From positions 1,984,001 to 2,048,000 of the forward strand of contig NZ_CP043329.1 in NCBI RefSeq assembly GCF_008195825.1: DNA of 64,000 nucleotides, in the 5' to 3' direction. This DNA comes from Pedobacter aquae (GTDB taxonomy: Bacteria; Bacteroidota; Bacteroidia; Sphingobacteriales; Sphingobacteriaceae). The notes under the pieces were generated by a model. The model saw only the letters and a program-made list of their open reading frames with translations, was not told the origin of the DNA and made no database searches. Position numbers and translations under genes: made by a program. Positions 1-11,015 of this stretch are shown here, in pieces. How positions within the stretch are numbered: the stretch's first letter is position 1; each line of letters opens with the position of its first letter.

Positions 1-1167
1 CACCTCCAAATGTACCTACCCATAAAGAACCATCCTTATCTTCTAAAACAGCGTTAACCAGAACATGGCTTAAGCCTATTTTACCTCCTATACGTTCTCC
101 TATATTCCTAAAATTAGAGTTTCCTGCATAATAAAAGTTTATTCCACCACCAAATGTACCTACCCAAACACAAGAAGCTTTATCTTTCATAAAACTCCAA
201 ATAGCATTATCATTTAAAGAATTAGGGTTTAATGGATCATGCTGATAATTAGTAAATTTTTGAGTTTTAATATTTAAAGAACTAATACCATTTCTTGTAG
301 CAAACCATACGGTTTGATGATCATAAATTAAAATATCCCTTACCCAATTAGACGCTAGAGTATTAGCGTTATTTTCTTCAGATATAAAACTAGTAACCTT
401 ATCTTTTTTTATATCATAAAAAAATACACCGGTAACCTCGGTTCCAAACCATAAATTACCTGTGTAATCTTGTTTGATTACCATAACTTTAGAATCTATA
501 AGCAATGGTGTTTGATTAAAGACTTTTGGTAAAGACACTAACTTACCCGTAAATGGGTTAAACTTCTTTAAGCCTTGTTTAGTGCCTACCCATAAATAAT
601 TACTATTATCTATAAATAAAGAAAATATAGGTACAGTTCTAAAAGATGGATTTTCAGAATCATAATCTACATCTTCTAATTTTAAAGTTTTCTTATTTAA
701 CTTCTTTAAACCCCCAAATGTACCTACCCAAATATTTTTTTGTTTGTCTTCAACTATTGTAGATACATAATTACGTCCTCCTTTTATCTCTTGTATATCT
801 ATATGAGTAAAAGTTTCTGAATCTTTATTGTAAAGATTTAAGCCATTTGCTGTGCCTATCCATATTTGTTTATAGCTATCTTGAATAATGGCATTAACAC
901 GGTTATTACTGATACTTTTGGGGTTAGTATCATCAAAAATGAAATTTTTAAACTCATACCCATCATAACGGGTAAGCCCTTTTAGGTTACCAAACCAAAT
1001 GAAGCCTTTATCATCTTGTAAAAATCCAGAAATAGGACTTTGTACTAAGCCTTCTTTATAAGAGATATGCTTAAAATTTATCTCATGGGCCTTTTCTTGA
1101 GCTTTTAAATTTAAAAGCATACAAAAAATGCCACAAACAAATAGAACTTGTAAATGAGAGTTTTCAA
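1..1167 (-). CDS. Two-component regulator propeller protein, N-terminal part (runs off left edge)
   Basis: Partial gene; only the N-terminal sensor region is in the window. At least eight Reg_prop blades are readable, with cores such as IWFGNLKGLTRYDG, IWVGTFGGLKKLN and LWVGTKQGLKKFN. In Bacteroidota this repeat usually forms the periplasmic propeller of a hybrid two-component system or polysaccharide-utilisation sensor; the kinase part would lie beyond base 1. The start is uncertain. A good signal peptide (KTLIYKFYLFVAFFVCF) begins at a TTG at 1167 but is one frame off the blades. One extra T at the run at 1113-1116 would join it to LNLKAQ-EKAHEIN. Otherwise an in-frame ATG near 1122 is the only ATG start. 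The blades are continuous from about 1120 to 1. Confidence 0.8.
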
Positions 1168-1265
1168 AAGTTAAAAGATAAGTTGGCTTATACGAATCTA
1201 GTAAATTATAATTTAATGTATTAAATTTTTTACAAGTAATATTATAATCTTCAGCTTCAAAAACA

Positions 1266-1298
1266 AAAAGGCGAAATTTTAAAATTTCGCCTTTTTTA
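1266..1298. terminator. Hairpin terminator downstream of parC
   Basis: A 15-bp perfect inverted repeat (AAAAGGCGAAATTTT and its complement) lies 4-36 bases past the parC stop codon. It is flanked by A-rich and T-rich runs, so it can act on either strand. It also separates parC from the sensor gene to its left. Confidence 0.8.
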
Positions 1299-1301
1299 TA
1301 T

Positions 1302-4019
1302 TTAAAATAATCCCAATTGCCCTTTGTCGTCTATATCAATGTCATCGGGGTTGGTAATTTCAAAATCTACTTTTTTAAGAGGTTTTACTTCTGCTTTTTC
1401 TGGCTGCTTTTCATCCTCAGGAGATTCATCATTATCATCAGCTATTTCTGAAGTGCTGTTCTCTAAATCATCTGTTTCTTCTTCATCTGAAGGCGCTTCT
1501 GGCTTTTCTTCTTCTGGTTCTTCGGCTTGCTCATCAGTTAGTAAAATTACCTTTTGCACATCATGCGGACTTAATTTGTTCCCTTGTGCTTTCATGCCTT
1601 TTACATCTATCAGCTCTGCTAAGTCAACCTCGCTTTCATCATAAAGTTGGCTTTTACCTTTTAAAGCTTCTATTTTTACTATTGGATGTTGCGCTTTGGT
1701 TATGATAATCATTTTAGAACCTGGCTCTTCATTAATGAAACCAATTCTTTTACCTATGGCTAAGTCTTCAAATTTAAAGCGTTTGATATAGTAAACCTTT
1801 GATTTTCCGTCTTGATGGATAACGGAATAAATCGTTTCTAGATTAAACTTCTCCATCCTCATCATTTTATCATCAAAATGATTGGTTAAATCAAAACTAC
1901 TAAGCTCATAACTACCATCAGCAAATACGCATAATATTTTATCTTCTGCTTGGAACTCGCCTAAGAAACGCCCATGGCCGTTTTCATTTAAGCGTTTTAC
2001 CACATCATCAAACCATATTCTTCTTCCGGCAAGTGTAGAAACTCCTTTAGATTTTAAGGTGATTTTCTTTACCGCATATTTGCTTGCGATATTACCTTGG
2101 GAGGCTCTTCCTTTAATGGCTGTCTCGGCAAAATCTAAATCAAAACTTAGTTTACGGAGTTTAGACATCGGCTTTAAAGCCACATTTACAACTTCTGCTT
2201 CTCCGTTAGGGTTGGCTGTAAAATACAATACTTTAGACCCTTTGGTTCCTTTGGTTAAATCGTATTCCTTATCTCTGGTAACACCGCCAACAGCAAACCT
2301 TTTAATGTAAGATGTGCCTGTTTTGCCGTCTTTATAAATCATGTTATAAATGGTGCGGTCATCATTCTTTTTAAAAACCCCAACATGTAAAATGCCTTTT
2401 CCTACGAAAGTTTTGTCTTGTACTTTGGTTACTAGGCAAATACCATCTTCTCTAAAAACAATGATATCGTCTAAATCAGAACAATCAAAAACATATTCGT
2501 CTTTCTTTAAACCTGTTCCTACAAAACCATCTTCCCTACTTACATAAAACTTAGTATTTGCTAAAGCCACTTGCGAAGCCTCTACCCTATCAAAAGCTCT
2601 GATTTCTGTTTTACGTTCTCTGCCTTTGCCGTACTTCTCTTTCAATTTCAGGAAATAATCAATAGCAAAATCTGTAAGATGCTTTAAATGCTTTTTAATT
2701 TGGACGATTTCTTTTTCTAAAGCGGCCATTTGCTCATCCGCTTTTTTAACATCAAAGCGGGTGATGCTGCTCATAGGTTTATCAATCAACCTTTTAAAAT
2801 CTTCAGCTAAGATTTCTCTGTAAAGAGATGACTTAAATGGCTCGAAAAGTTGATGTAATACCTTTACAACTTCATCAAAATTTGACGAGTTTTCATAATC
2901 AGGATGTTTGTACATCCCTTCCTGAATGAATATTTTTAGTAAAGAGCTAAAGAAAATCTTCTCTTGCAAATCATGCAATTTAATCTCTAACTCCCTTTTT
3001 AATAAGTTTTTGGTGTAATGTGTACTCTCTGTAAGAATATCATTTACACTTAAAAAATGAGGTTTATCGCCTTTAATAACACAAGTATTTGGCGATATAG
3101 ATGTTTCACAAGCTGTAAAAGCATATAAAGCATCTATGGTAACGTCTGGTGATATACCTGGCGCCAAATGAATCAAAATCTCTACATCCTTTGCTGTATT
3201 ATCTTCTATTTTCTTGATTTTGATTTTTCCCTTATCATTAGCTGCGATAATACTATCAATTAAACCGATAGTTGTGGTGCTAAAAGGGATTTCGGTAATA
3301 ACTAAAGTCTTTTTATCTAGCTCAGAAATTTTAGCTCGAACCCTAATTTTACCACCGCGTTGACCTTCATTATAGGCGGAAAAATCTGCCATACCACCAG
3401 TTTGAAAATCAGGAAGGATATCTGGTCTATTTCCTTTTAAAACCTCTATAGAAGCATCTATTAACTCTATAAAGTTATGCGGCATCACCTTGGTAGCTAA
3501 ACCAACAGCTATACCTTCTGCGCCTTGTGCTAATAATAAAGGAAATTTTACAGGTAATGTAACGGGTTCTTTATTTCTACCATCATAAGAAGCTTGCCAT
3601 TCTGTAGTATCAGGATTAAAAACTACGTCTAATGCAAACTTAGATAACCTTGCTTCTATATAACGCGGAGCTGCCGCAGAATCTCCTGTAATAGGATCTC
3701 CCCAGTTTCCTTGTGTGTCTATTAAAAGATTTTTCTGACCAATTTGTACCATGGCATCCCCAATAGAGGCATCACCATGTGGATGATACTTCATGGTATT
3801 ACCAATAACGTTTGCCGCTTTGTTAAAACGACCGTCGTCCATTTCTTTTAAAGAGTGAAGAATACGTCTTTGTACAGGCTTTAAACCATCATGTATATGA
3901 GGTACCGCCCTATCCAAAATTACATAAGAAGCATAATCTAAGAACCAGTTCTCGTACAGGCCGTTTATAGCCGTTACATTATGAAGTACTTCTTCGTTTT
4001 CGTAATTGTTTTCTTCCAT
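1302..4019 (-). CDS. parC: DNA topoisomerase IV subunit A
   Basis: 905-residue GyrA/ParC-type type IIA topoisomerase subunit, which cuts and rejoins DNA to decatenate chromosomes. The N-terminal winged-helix/tower region has GLKPVQRRIL, the GNTMKYHPHGDASIG stretch, and the active-site tyrosine in SAAAPRYIEAR (about Y120). The C-terminal beta-pinwheel covers roughly residues 480-830. The tail (about 840-905) is an acidic, Glu/Asp-rich extension. The matching ParE gene lies about 1.9 kb upstream on the same strand, which favours ParC over GyrA. Start ATG at 4019. The two genes are separated by cda, a tandem repeat array and a GxxExxY gene, which is unusual spacing for a normally compact pair. 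Confidence 0.93.
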   Translation of the reverse strand: MEENNYENEEVLHNVTAINGLYENWFLDYASYVILDRAVPHIHDGLKPVQRRILHSLKEMDDGRFNKAANVIGNTMKYHPHGDASIGDAMVQIGQKNLLIDTQGNWGDPITGDSAAAPRYIEARLSKFALDVVFNPDTTEWQASYDGRNKEPVTLPVKFPLLLAQGAEGIAVGLATKVMPHNFIELIDASIEVLKGNRPDILPDFQTGGMADFSAYNEGQRGGKIRVRAKISELDKKTLVITEIPFSTTTIGLIDSIIAANDKGKIKIKKIEDNTAKDVEILIHLAPGISPDVTIDALYAFTACETSISPNTCVIKGDKPHFLSVNDILTESTHYTKNLLKRELEIKLHDLQEKIFFSSLLKIFIQEGMYKHPDYENSSNFDEVVKVLHQLFEPFKSSLYREILAEDFKRLIDKPMSSITRFDVKKADEQMAALEKEIVQIKKHLKHLTDFAIDYFLKLKEKYGKGRERKTEIRAFDRVEASQVALANTKFYVSREDGFVGTGLKKDEYVFDCSDLDDIIVFREDGICLVTKVQDKTFVGKGILHVGVFKKNDDRTIYNMIYKDGKTGTSYIKRFAVGGVTRDKEYDLTKGTKGSKVLYFTANPNGEAEVVNVALKPMSKLRKLSFDLDFAETAIKGRASQGNIASKYAVKKITLKSKGVSTLAGRRIWFDDVVKRLNENGHGRFLGEFQAEDKILCVFADGSYELSSFDLTNHFDDKMMRMEKFNLETIYSVIHQDGKSKVYYIKRFKFEDLAIGKRIGFINEEPGSKMIIITKAQHPIVKIEALKGKSQLYDESEVDLAELIDVKGMKAQGNKLSPHDVQKVILLTDEQAEEPEEEKPEAPSDEEETDDLENSTSEIADDNDESPEDEKQPEKAEVKPLKKVDFEITNPDDIDIDDKGQLGLF

Positions 4020-4072
4020 ATTATTATAAACTACAGAGATTTATTTAGGAACCCCCATCTTTGTTTATTATT

Positions 4073-4456
4073 TTATTCAATATTGTTAATCAATCTTTTA
4101 ATTCCGCTCTTTAACAAGAGAACATTAAAATTAATAAGCAAACCTAACTTACATTCCGAAAGCTTTAAATAAGTTAACATTTGTGCTAAATGTATATCAT
4201 TTATTTCTGCTACAGCTTTTACTTCAACAATAAGCTTATTATCAACTAGAATATCTAATCTATAACCACAATCTAATTCTACATCTTCATATAATAGTGG
4301 CAGTTTTTCTTCCTTTTTAACGTTTAAACCCGATTTCTTTAATTCGTAATATAAACATTCTTTATATGCAGACTCTAGCAAACCAGGACCTAAATATTTA
4401 TGAACTTTTATAGAAGCTCCTATTACTTCGGTTGCTAGTTTGTTTTCTATGTTCAT
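4073..4456 (-). CDS. GxxExxY family PD-(D/E)XK nuclease-fold protein
   Basis: Intact member of the GxxExxY family: GPGLLESAYKECLYYEL carries the name-giving motif. A PD-(D/E)XK-like core follows (GYRLDILVDNKLIVEVKAV, with D, E-x-K). The biochemical role of the family is unknown to me. The ATG at 4456 (MNIENKLATEVIGASIKVHK) fits the usual N-terminus. The frame remains open to a GTG at 4501, but that extension lies in repeat sequence and is probably not translated. The gene sits between parC and a tandem array of inverted-repeat units; the first half-repeat (TAACCACAGAG) begins right at its 5' edge (4494). A second family member lies at 27501. Confidence 0.88.
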   Translation of the reverse strand: MNIENKLATEVIGASIKVHKYLGPGLLESAYKECLYYELKKSGLNVKKEEKLPLLYEDVELDCGYRLDILVDNKLIVEVKAVAEINDIHLAQMLTYLKLSECKLGLLINFNVLLLKSGIKRLINNIE

Positions 4457-4530
4457 ATGGTGTTTTAATTCGTTTTTAACTGCAATTTTTGTTTTAACCA
4501 CAGAGAGTAATGATTTTATCTCTATTCAAA

Positions 4531-5344
4531 AGCAACCCAGCTCTGTGCTCTCCGTGTACTCTGTGGTTATTTTTTTTATTAAACGCCGAGTTTTTTTGTT
4601 TAACCACAGAGGGCGCAAAGTACACAGAGTTGCCTAAATTCGCTTTACCTAGCTAGGTATTTAATTCTCAAACTCCATTTTATGAGTAAGCCAGCTCTGT
4701 GCTCTCCGTGTACTCTGTGGTTATTTTTTTATTAAACTCCGAGTTTTTTTGTTTAACCACAGAGGGCGCAAAGTACACAGAGTTGCATAAATACGCTTTA
4801 CCTAGCTAGGTATTTAATTCTCAAACTCCATTTTATGAGCAACCCAGCTCTGTGCTCTCCGTGTACTCTGTGGTTATTTTTTTTATTAAACGCCGAGTTT
4901 TTTTGTTTAACCACAGAGGGCGCAAAGTACACAGAGTTGCATAAATACGCTTTACCTAGCTAGGTATTTAATTCTCAAACTCCATTTTATGAGCAACCCA
5001 GCTCTGTGCTCTCCTTGTACTCTGTGGTTATTTTTTTTATTAAACGCCGAGTTTTTTTGTTTAACCACAGAGGGCGCAAAGTACACAGAGTTGCATAAAT
5101 ACGCTTTACCTAGCTAGGTATTTAATTCTCAAACTCCATTTTATGAGCAACCCAGCTCTGTGCTCTCCTTGTACTCTGTGGTTATTTTTTTTATTAAACG
5201 CCGAGTTTTTTTGTTTAACCACAGAGGGCGCAAAGTACACAGAGTTGCATAAATACGCTTTACCTAGCTAGGTATTTAATTCTCAAACTCCATTTTATGA
5301 GCAACCCAGCTCTGTGCTCTCCGTGTACTCTGTGGTTATTTTTA
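4531..5344. repeat. Tandem array, five and a fraction ~154-bp units with internal inverted repeats
   Basis: The block starting AGCTCTGTGCTCTCC recurs with GCTCTGTG at 4540, 4694, 4847, 5001, 5155 and 5309, a period of 153-154 bp. The copies are nearly identical; one-base differences include CCGTG/CCTTG and GAGTAAG/GAGCAACC. The sixth copy stops after about 40 bases. Each unit has two 29-base arms (in unit 1, 4541-4569 and 4601-4629) forming an imperfect inverted repeat built on TAACCACAGAG, with a 31-base loop, and a perfect ACCTAGCTAGGT palindrome. No gene is visible inside. The array fills the space between the GxxExxY gene and cda. Confidence 0.95.
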
Positions 5345-5389
5345 TAAACCTTGGAGTTCCAAATAAAACTCTGTTGTAAAATCAAAAAA

Positions 5390-5880
5390 TCACCCTTTAC
5401 CCAACCTTTTTTCAAAAAACATCATTGGTAAAAAGCTATTTACACCTTTAACTTTCCAAACTTCTCCGTTAATGCAGTAAAGTAAAACCTCTATGGGTTT
5501 ATTTTGCTTCTGCTCATACTCGGCCATTACCTGCAAACAAGGGCCACAAGAAGTTACAGGCCTTAATAATTGAAATTCTTGTGTTGATGCTGTAACTGCT
5601 ATGGTAAGTATTTCTTCCTCTGGAAAATTTGCTCCGGCAGCAAAAAGAGCTACCCTTTCTGCACATAAACCTGATGGATATGCTGCATTTTCCTGATTAC
5701 TTCCTCTAACAACCTGCTTATTACTTAATAAAACAGCCGCACCCACTCTAAATTTAGAGTAAGGAGAGTAAGAAGACTCCATAGCTTTAACAGCCTCTAA
5801 ACATAATTGCTTGTCTTGGGTAGAAAGTTCATCAATACCTGCATAAGCTTCGTAAGCTATGTTTATATTTTAACTTCCAT
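5390..5880 (-). CDS. cdd: Cytidine deaminase (single frameshift near 5868-5871)
   Basis: Pyrimidine salvage enzyme deaminating cytidine/deoxycytidine to uridine. The zinc site is visible: NAAYPSGLCAERVALFAAG (C-A-E) and SCGPCLQVM (C-x2-C), after SPYSKFRVGAAVLL. The intact frame starts only at an internal ATG (5782), but family-like sequence (NIAYEAYAGIDELSTQDK) continues upstream in the same frame. Adding one A to the run at 5868-5871 joins it to ATG 5880 (MEVKN...), giving 163 residues, a normal length. That ATG overlaps the parE stop as TAATG, which supports translational coupling. The lesion is most likely a sequencing error. Confidence 0.88.
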
Positions 5881-7804
5881 TAAGCTGCGTTTTCTTTACT
5901 AGCCAATAAAGCATCTGCTGCTTCCTGTACTGCTTTAGCATCAGCTATAATATCAGCCTCGTCTTTCTCTATTCTTAAATTCTGAACGATATGTTTTTGT
6001 CTATCTGGAGTATTTTTACCCATGTAATACTCTAACAGGTTTTTGATTTTCATATCTGCTGATAAAATTACGGGGTCTAACCTAATATCAGCGCCTATAA
6101 AATTTTCAAACTCATCCGGGGAGATTTCACCTAAACCCTTAAACCTGGTTATTTCTGGCTTATTACCCAATTTATCAATAGCTAAAACGCGTTCTTCATC
6201 GCTATAGCAATAAATGGTTTCTTTTTTATTTCTTACCCTAAATAAAGGTGTTTGTAAAATAAACACGTGACCAGTTTTTACCAAATCAGGGAAAAATTGC
6301 AAAAAGAAAGTCATTAGTAATAAACGGATGTGCATGCCATCCACATCGGCATCTGTTGCAATAACAATATTATTATAGCGTAAACCTTCTAAACCATCTT
6401 CAATATTTAAAGCGTGTTGCAAAAGGTTAAATTCTTCATTCTCATACACTACTTTTTTGGTTAAACCATAAGCATTTAATGGCTTACCTTTTAAACTGAA
6501 AACAGCCTGTGTTTTTACTTCACGAGCTTTGGTGATAGAACCAGAAGCCGAGTCTCCCTCGGTAATAAATAAAGTTGTCTTTTTACGGTCTTCTTCAGAA
6601 AGCTTCTCATCATCCATATGCCATTTACAGTCTCTTAACTTACGGTTGTGTAAAGAAGCTTTTTTGGCTCTTTCATTAGCTAGTTTTTTGATACCCGCTA
6701 TGTCTTTACGCTCTCTTTCTGATTGCAGAATACGTTTTAATAAGCCGTCTGCCGTTTCCGGATGCTTGTGTAAATAGTCGTCTAGCTCTTTCTTAACAAA
6801 ATCATTGATAAAAGTTCTAACCGTAGGGCCATCCGGACCAACATTTAAAGAGCCTAGTTTGGTTTTGGTTTGCGACTCAAAAACGGGTTCTTGTACCCTG
6901 ATAGATATTGCCGCTACAATAGAGGCTCTAACATCAGAGGCATCAAATTCCTTCTTGTAAAATTCTCTTATGGTACGTACAACCGCTTCTCTAAAAGCTT
7001 GCTGATGTGTACCCCTTGGGTGGTGTGCTGCCCATTCACAAAAGAATAATACTCTTCGCCGTATTGCTGCCCGTGGGTCATGGCTATTTCAATATCTTCG
7101 CCTTTTAAATGGATGATTTGGTATCGGTTTGATTCTGCATCGGTATTTCTTACCAATAAATCATGCAAACCTCTTTCTGAGAAGAATTTTTGATTATTAA
7201 AATTGACAGTTAAACCGGCATTTAAGAAAACATAATTCCAAATCATGTTTTCAATAAACTCTGGTATGTATCTAAAATTCCTGAAAATACTTTCATCAGG
7301 AATAAAAACTATAGCCGTACCGTTGCGCTGTGTAGTTTCTATTTCAGGATTATCTTTAACTAATTCTCCCCTTTCAAATTCGGCTTTTTTTGTTTTTCCA
7401 TCACGGTAAGATTGAACCGTGAAAGATGCAGATAAAGCGTTAACGGCTTTTGTACCTACCCCGTTTAAGCCTACAGATTTTTGGAAGGCCTTAGAATCGT
7501 ACTTACCGCCAGTGTTTATTTTACTAACGCAATCTATTACTTTCCCTAAAGGGATACCTCTACCATAATCTCTGATAGAAACTTTATGATCACTTACAGA
7601 AATATCTATGGTTCTACCTGCGCCCATCACAAACTCATCAATGGAGTTATCCATAATCTCTTTCAAGAGCACATAAATACCATCATCAAAAGCAGAGCCG
7701 TCTCCTAGCTTCCCGATATACATTCCAGGTCTTAACCTGATATGTTCTTTCCAATCGAGCGAGCGAATGCTATCTTCACTGTAATTCACTTGTAATTCAG
7801 CCAT
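5880..7804 (-). CDS. parE: DNA topoisomerase IV subunit B (single frameshift at 7012-7015)
   Basis: ATPase subunit partnering ParC. N-terminal GHKL ATPase: [36 protein letters not shown]. The TOPRIM domain follows, with [11 protein letters not shown] and the [10 protein letters not shown] acid cluster. The frame breaks after NGQHTTQG; adding one G to the four-base run at 7012-7015 restores [20 protein letters not shown] and a continuous 641-residue protein. Loss of an essential gene by one base in a homopolymer is far more likely a sequencing error than a pseudogene. A promoter precedes it at 7858-7888. The stop overlaps the cda start. Confidence 0.93.
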
Positions 7805-7857
7805 TTCTTTTTATAGATTGATATGGAAAATGAGAAAACATTATTTTTTCCCTTGTA

Positions 7858-7888
7858 CAAAGCTAAAATTTTACGCAAAAGGGGCAAA
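7858..7888 (-). promoter_or_regulatory. Bacteroidota-type promoter of parE
   Basis: Read on the minus strand: TTTG (7888-7885), a 19-base spacer, then TAGCTTTG (7865-7858), matching the Bacteroidota -33/-7 pattern TTTG-N19-TAnnTTTG. It lies about 54 bases before the parE start and likely drives parE-cda. Confidence 0.7.
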
Positions 7889-7987
7889 TATGATTTATTA
7901 ACATTTAGACATTCTCCGGGATGAGTAAGCCTCAACACCAAATCAGAAAAATCCAAATGTTTAATATTAATTCGTAAGGAGCTTTAA

Positions 7988-8718
7988 TTAAGCTTTGTTG
8001 TACAAATCTCTGATCACAACACTGGCTACCGTACAACCAAATATAGCTGGCATCCAGGAAACTGTACCAATTAAAGATTTTTAGGTCCACCTTCTGGCGC
8101 TAAAATAACTTTATTTGCATCTGGAAGTTCTGATGAGAACACCACTTTTAAGCCTTTTCTAATACCAAATTTCCTCAATCTTTTTCTTACATAACGGGCT
8201 AAAGTACAGTTATAAGAATCAGATATATCTGATACTCTTACTTTGGAGGGGTCTACCCTGCCGCCAGCGCCCATAGAAGACACCAAAGGAATGCCTTTTT
8301 CTAAGCAGGTTTGAATAAAAAACACTTTTGGAGAAAGCGTATCGATACAATCTACGGCATAGTCAAAATTACCTTCATTAAGAATTTCTTCGGTACGTTG
8401 GTCTTTGATATATTCATTAATAACGGTTAAATCTATATCAGGATTAATATCGCGTAAACGCTGAGCCATGACTTCTGCTTTAGGCTGATTATCTGTAGAT
8501 ATTAAAGCAGGAATTTGCCTGTTACGGTTACTTGCCTCTACCACATCAGCATCTACAATAGTCATTTTACCCACTCCAGCTCTGGCTATCATTTCTGCAC
8601 AAATGCCTCCAACACCACCTAAACCTACAACCAACACATTGGCATTCATTAATTTTTGCATTTGATGATTGTCTAGCAATAAATTGGTGCGAGACATCCA
8701 ATGAGGAATTTCAATCAT
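7988..8718 (-). CDS. tcdA: tRNA threonylcarbamoyladenosine dehydratase, ThiF/MoeB-like (frameshift at 8078-8082)
   Basis: E1-like adenylating enzyme that cyclises t6A37 of tRNAs to ct6A. NVLVVGLGGVGGICAEMIARAG is the nucleotide-binding loop; NRNRQ and DCIDTLSPKVFFI are typical of the TcdA/CsdL branch of the ThiF family. The frame stops early at 8071 after GGPKNL. One extra A in the five-base run at 8078-8082 restores KSLIGTVSWMPAIFGCTVAS to a stop at 7988, giving 243 residues, the usual length. The next gene (TatD-like) lies eight bases upstream on the same strand. Confidence 0.88.
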
Positions 8719-8726
8719 GATATTAT

Positions 8727-9407
8727 TTATGGAATTAATCTTTTAAAAACGGCTTCAAAATTATAAAAAACCTGCTTTTTTAATTGCACTATATCTATTT
8801 TTCTGATTTTTGCAGCTTGCTGATAAAGCGCTTCAATCTGTAAATGTGCTGTATCTGTTTCTAGAAAGAAACGGTCTGCCGGTACTTCCTGAAATGTTTT
8901 TGCAGCTTTGCTATCCTCGTAAAACAAATCCTTCCCAAAAGAAAAATACACCTGTGGATATTTTAAAAACTGATTTAGCTGGTGCAGATTAGCTTTAAAA
9001 CCATGTAGAACAAATGGCATCTTAAACTGCTTTAAATAAGGGAGTACATCGGCGTAAGCCTTAACAGCATGAATAATAACTGGTTTTTGATAAGCTTCTG
9101 CAGTAGCTAATTGCTTTTGAAAAACTTGCTTTTGCAATTCTAAACTAGGTCCATTTACTCGGTCTAAACCAATTTCACCTATGGCCAATACATTTTCTAT
9201 TTCTAAATAAGAAGCCAAATTTTGGGATATATCTTGAGCCTCGGAAGCAAACCAAGGGTGTAAGCCTACAGAAACAGCATAATCCAAATGATGCAAATTC
9301 TGAGGTTTTAAAACAAAAAAAGCATTTCTCAAAATCCACTCGTGACAGCTAGATGCCTTTTTATGCGTGTGAATATTGATGAAATGCTCTTTTGTAGGAT
9401 ATATCAT
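8727..9407 (-). CDS. TatD family metal-dependent hydrolase
   Basis: 226 residues, TIM-barrel metallohydrolase of the TatD/YcfH type (DNase or related). Metal ligands visible: FINIHTHKK (HxH) near residue 12, IGEIGLD with the bridging Glu, IIHAVKAY, VLHGF and LETDT near the C-terminus. It is somewhat short for the family (about 250-260). No signal peptide, so cytosolic. It abuts the DUF4403 gene (one base apart) and precedes tcdA, probably one transcript. The exact substrate cannot be read from sequence. Confidence 0.85.
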   Translation of the reverse strand: MIYPTKEHFINIHTHKKASSCHEWILRNAFFVLKPQNLHHLDYAVSVGLHPWFASEAQDISQNLASYLEIENVLAIGEIGLDRVNGPSLELQKQVFQKQLATAEAYQKPVIIHAVKAYADVLPYLKQFKMPFVLHGFKANLHQLNQFLKYPQVYFSFGKDLFYEDSKAAKTFQEVPADRFFLETDTAHLQIEALYQQAAKIRKIDIVQLKKQVFYNFEAVFKRLIP

Positions 9408-10804
9408 TTATTCTAAGCCATCTATAGTTACAGCAACTTTTCCGTTTGCAGTCATCATGGCTACAATAGCATTTGGTGTTAAGATAATTTTATCTGGCGT
9501 AAACTGATTTAAAGCGCCATTAACTTTTACCCCCTTTACTGGCTGATAATTGGTTAAATAGCTTTTCATTGATTTTTCTCCCTCTGCTAACTGTGCTGCA
9601 ATAGAAAAACGGCAATTTTGTTTGATTTTATTGAGGATAATACCATGCGCCAACCAGCTTCCTGCTTTAAGGAGTTTACTTTTAGAATCTAACACATAAT
9701 CTATCTGGTCTAGATACACTTCTTTGGTTGTAGCATCATATAAAGGCACTCCAGAAAGGTAAAAATCACCATTAACAGCACCACTCATGTTTACCGCGAC
9801 AATCATTTTTCCTTCTTTACCCCAAAGGTCTACTTTATTAACCGTTACAGATTTCTTTCCAGACTCAAATTTCTGACCAGCAAAATTTTTCTGAATAATT
9901 TCTGATGCATAAGTGTATGGTGCAAAAGCAGCTACATTAACTTTAAACTCGTTAGGAATTTTATCTACCGCTTTTAATGCAATAGCGTTTTTATTAAAAG
10001 TAAGCGATGGTTTTCTACCTATAGATGTCTCTAAATAAGTTTTTAAGCCTAAGGTAGCCGTTATTTTTTATTAGCTGCAACAGCTTTTGTAGCATACATT
10101 TCTACTGGCTGCATTGCAAACCAAGTGTTATATTGCTCATCAACCTGTATGGGAGATGCAATAGCTTGTAAAGCGTCTAAGACATAAGGTTTAATATCTA
10201 AAGATTGTGCGATAGCGTCATCAACCATTTTAGATAATCTGCCTTTAAAAACGCTGATTGCAGGGTTGATTAAATAGGTAATTGGCACATTTTTACCAGC
10301 TACACTTATACTAGGGCTTTCTTTCCAAACAATTTCCTGAATAACGGTATTGGTGTTAATTTTCCAATCTTTTAAAGCCACCAAAGAGTTTAGTTTTACA
10401 ACGCCATTTAAATAAAAATCGCGGGTATCATACATAGAAACACCCATACTCTCAAAGCCATATTTAACTTTCCCGTTGATACGTAATGGCAGGTCTATAT
10501 AAATTCTTCCGTTTTGCTCTTTAATGGTAACAGGAGCTTCTTTGGTAACTTTCATCATCACGTTATCACCATCTAAAGATTTATCGTCATAAATGATGCC
10601 TACCAAATACTTATTGGTTTGGTTTTGTAAGTCGGCAATGCTAACCTCTACAGGCATATTGATATAGGATAACTGCTTATCATATACAACTGTAGTGGAA
10701 GAATAATCTGGAAGTGGTTTTAAAGCTGTTACTTGTTTGCTAGTGCTACAGCCAGCTATTACAAATAAAGCCGAAGCAAAGAATATAGATAATACGGTTT
10801 TCAT
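9408..10804 (-). CDS. DUF4403 family lipoprotein (frameshift at 10064-10069)
   Basis: Lipoprotein of a Bacteroidota family of unknown function (DUF4403). ATG at 10804 gives a signal peptide with lipobox (MKTVLSIFFASALFVIAGCS; Cys about residue 19); in-frame codons up to 10864 are probably not used. The frame ends at 10061 after AVAANKK. One extra A in the six-base run at 10064-10069 leads into ITATLGLKTYLETSIGRKPS and on to the stop at 9408, giving 465 residues. The two halves read as one beta-rich protein, consistent with the family. Confidence 0.82.
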
Positions 10805-11015
10805 GTTTTTAAAAATTTCACAAAGATAATTCATAATTGATGTAAAAAAATAGGATAAAATCATATTTTTTGAGGATAAAACACAAGAAAGTAAAAATTA
10901 ATTCTATTTATAATCAGATGGTTATAAAAAAATTAAAATTTTAAAAAACGCTTTGGCATTATTTTTCGTAACCTATTTTAAAATCAGTCGTCTTATTATC
11001 TAAAAAACCAAACAT

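Noticed and set aside
1324-1644. Plus-strand 106-codon frame opposite parC, and similar antisense frames
   Set aside because: Mirror of the Glu/Asp-rich ParC tail (Ser-rich translation), with no independent coding evidence.
4531-5344. Repeat array as a CRISPR
   Set aside because: Units are about 154 bp, contiguous and nearly identical, with no variable spacers and no cas genes.
5880-7804. parE as gyrB or as a true pseudogene
   Set aside because: Adjacent parC and the short GHKL-TOPRIM layout support ParE; the break is one base in a homopolymer.
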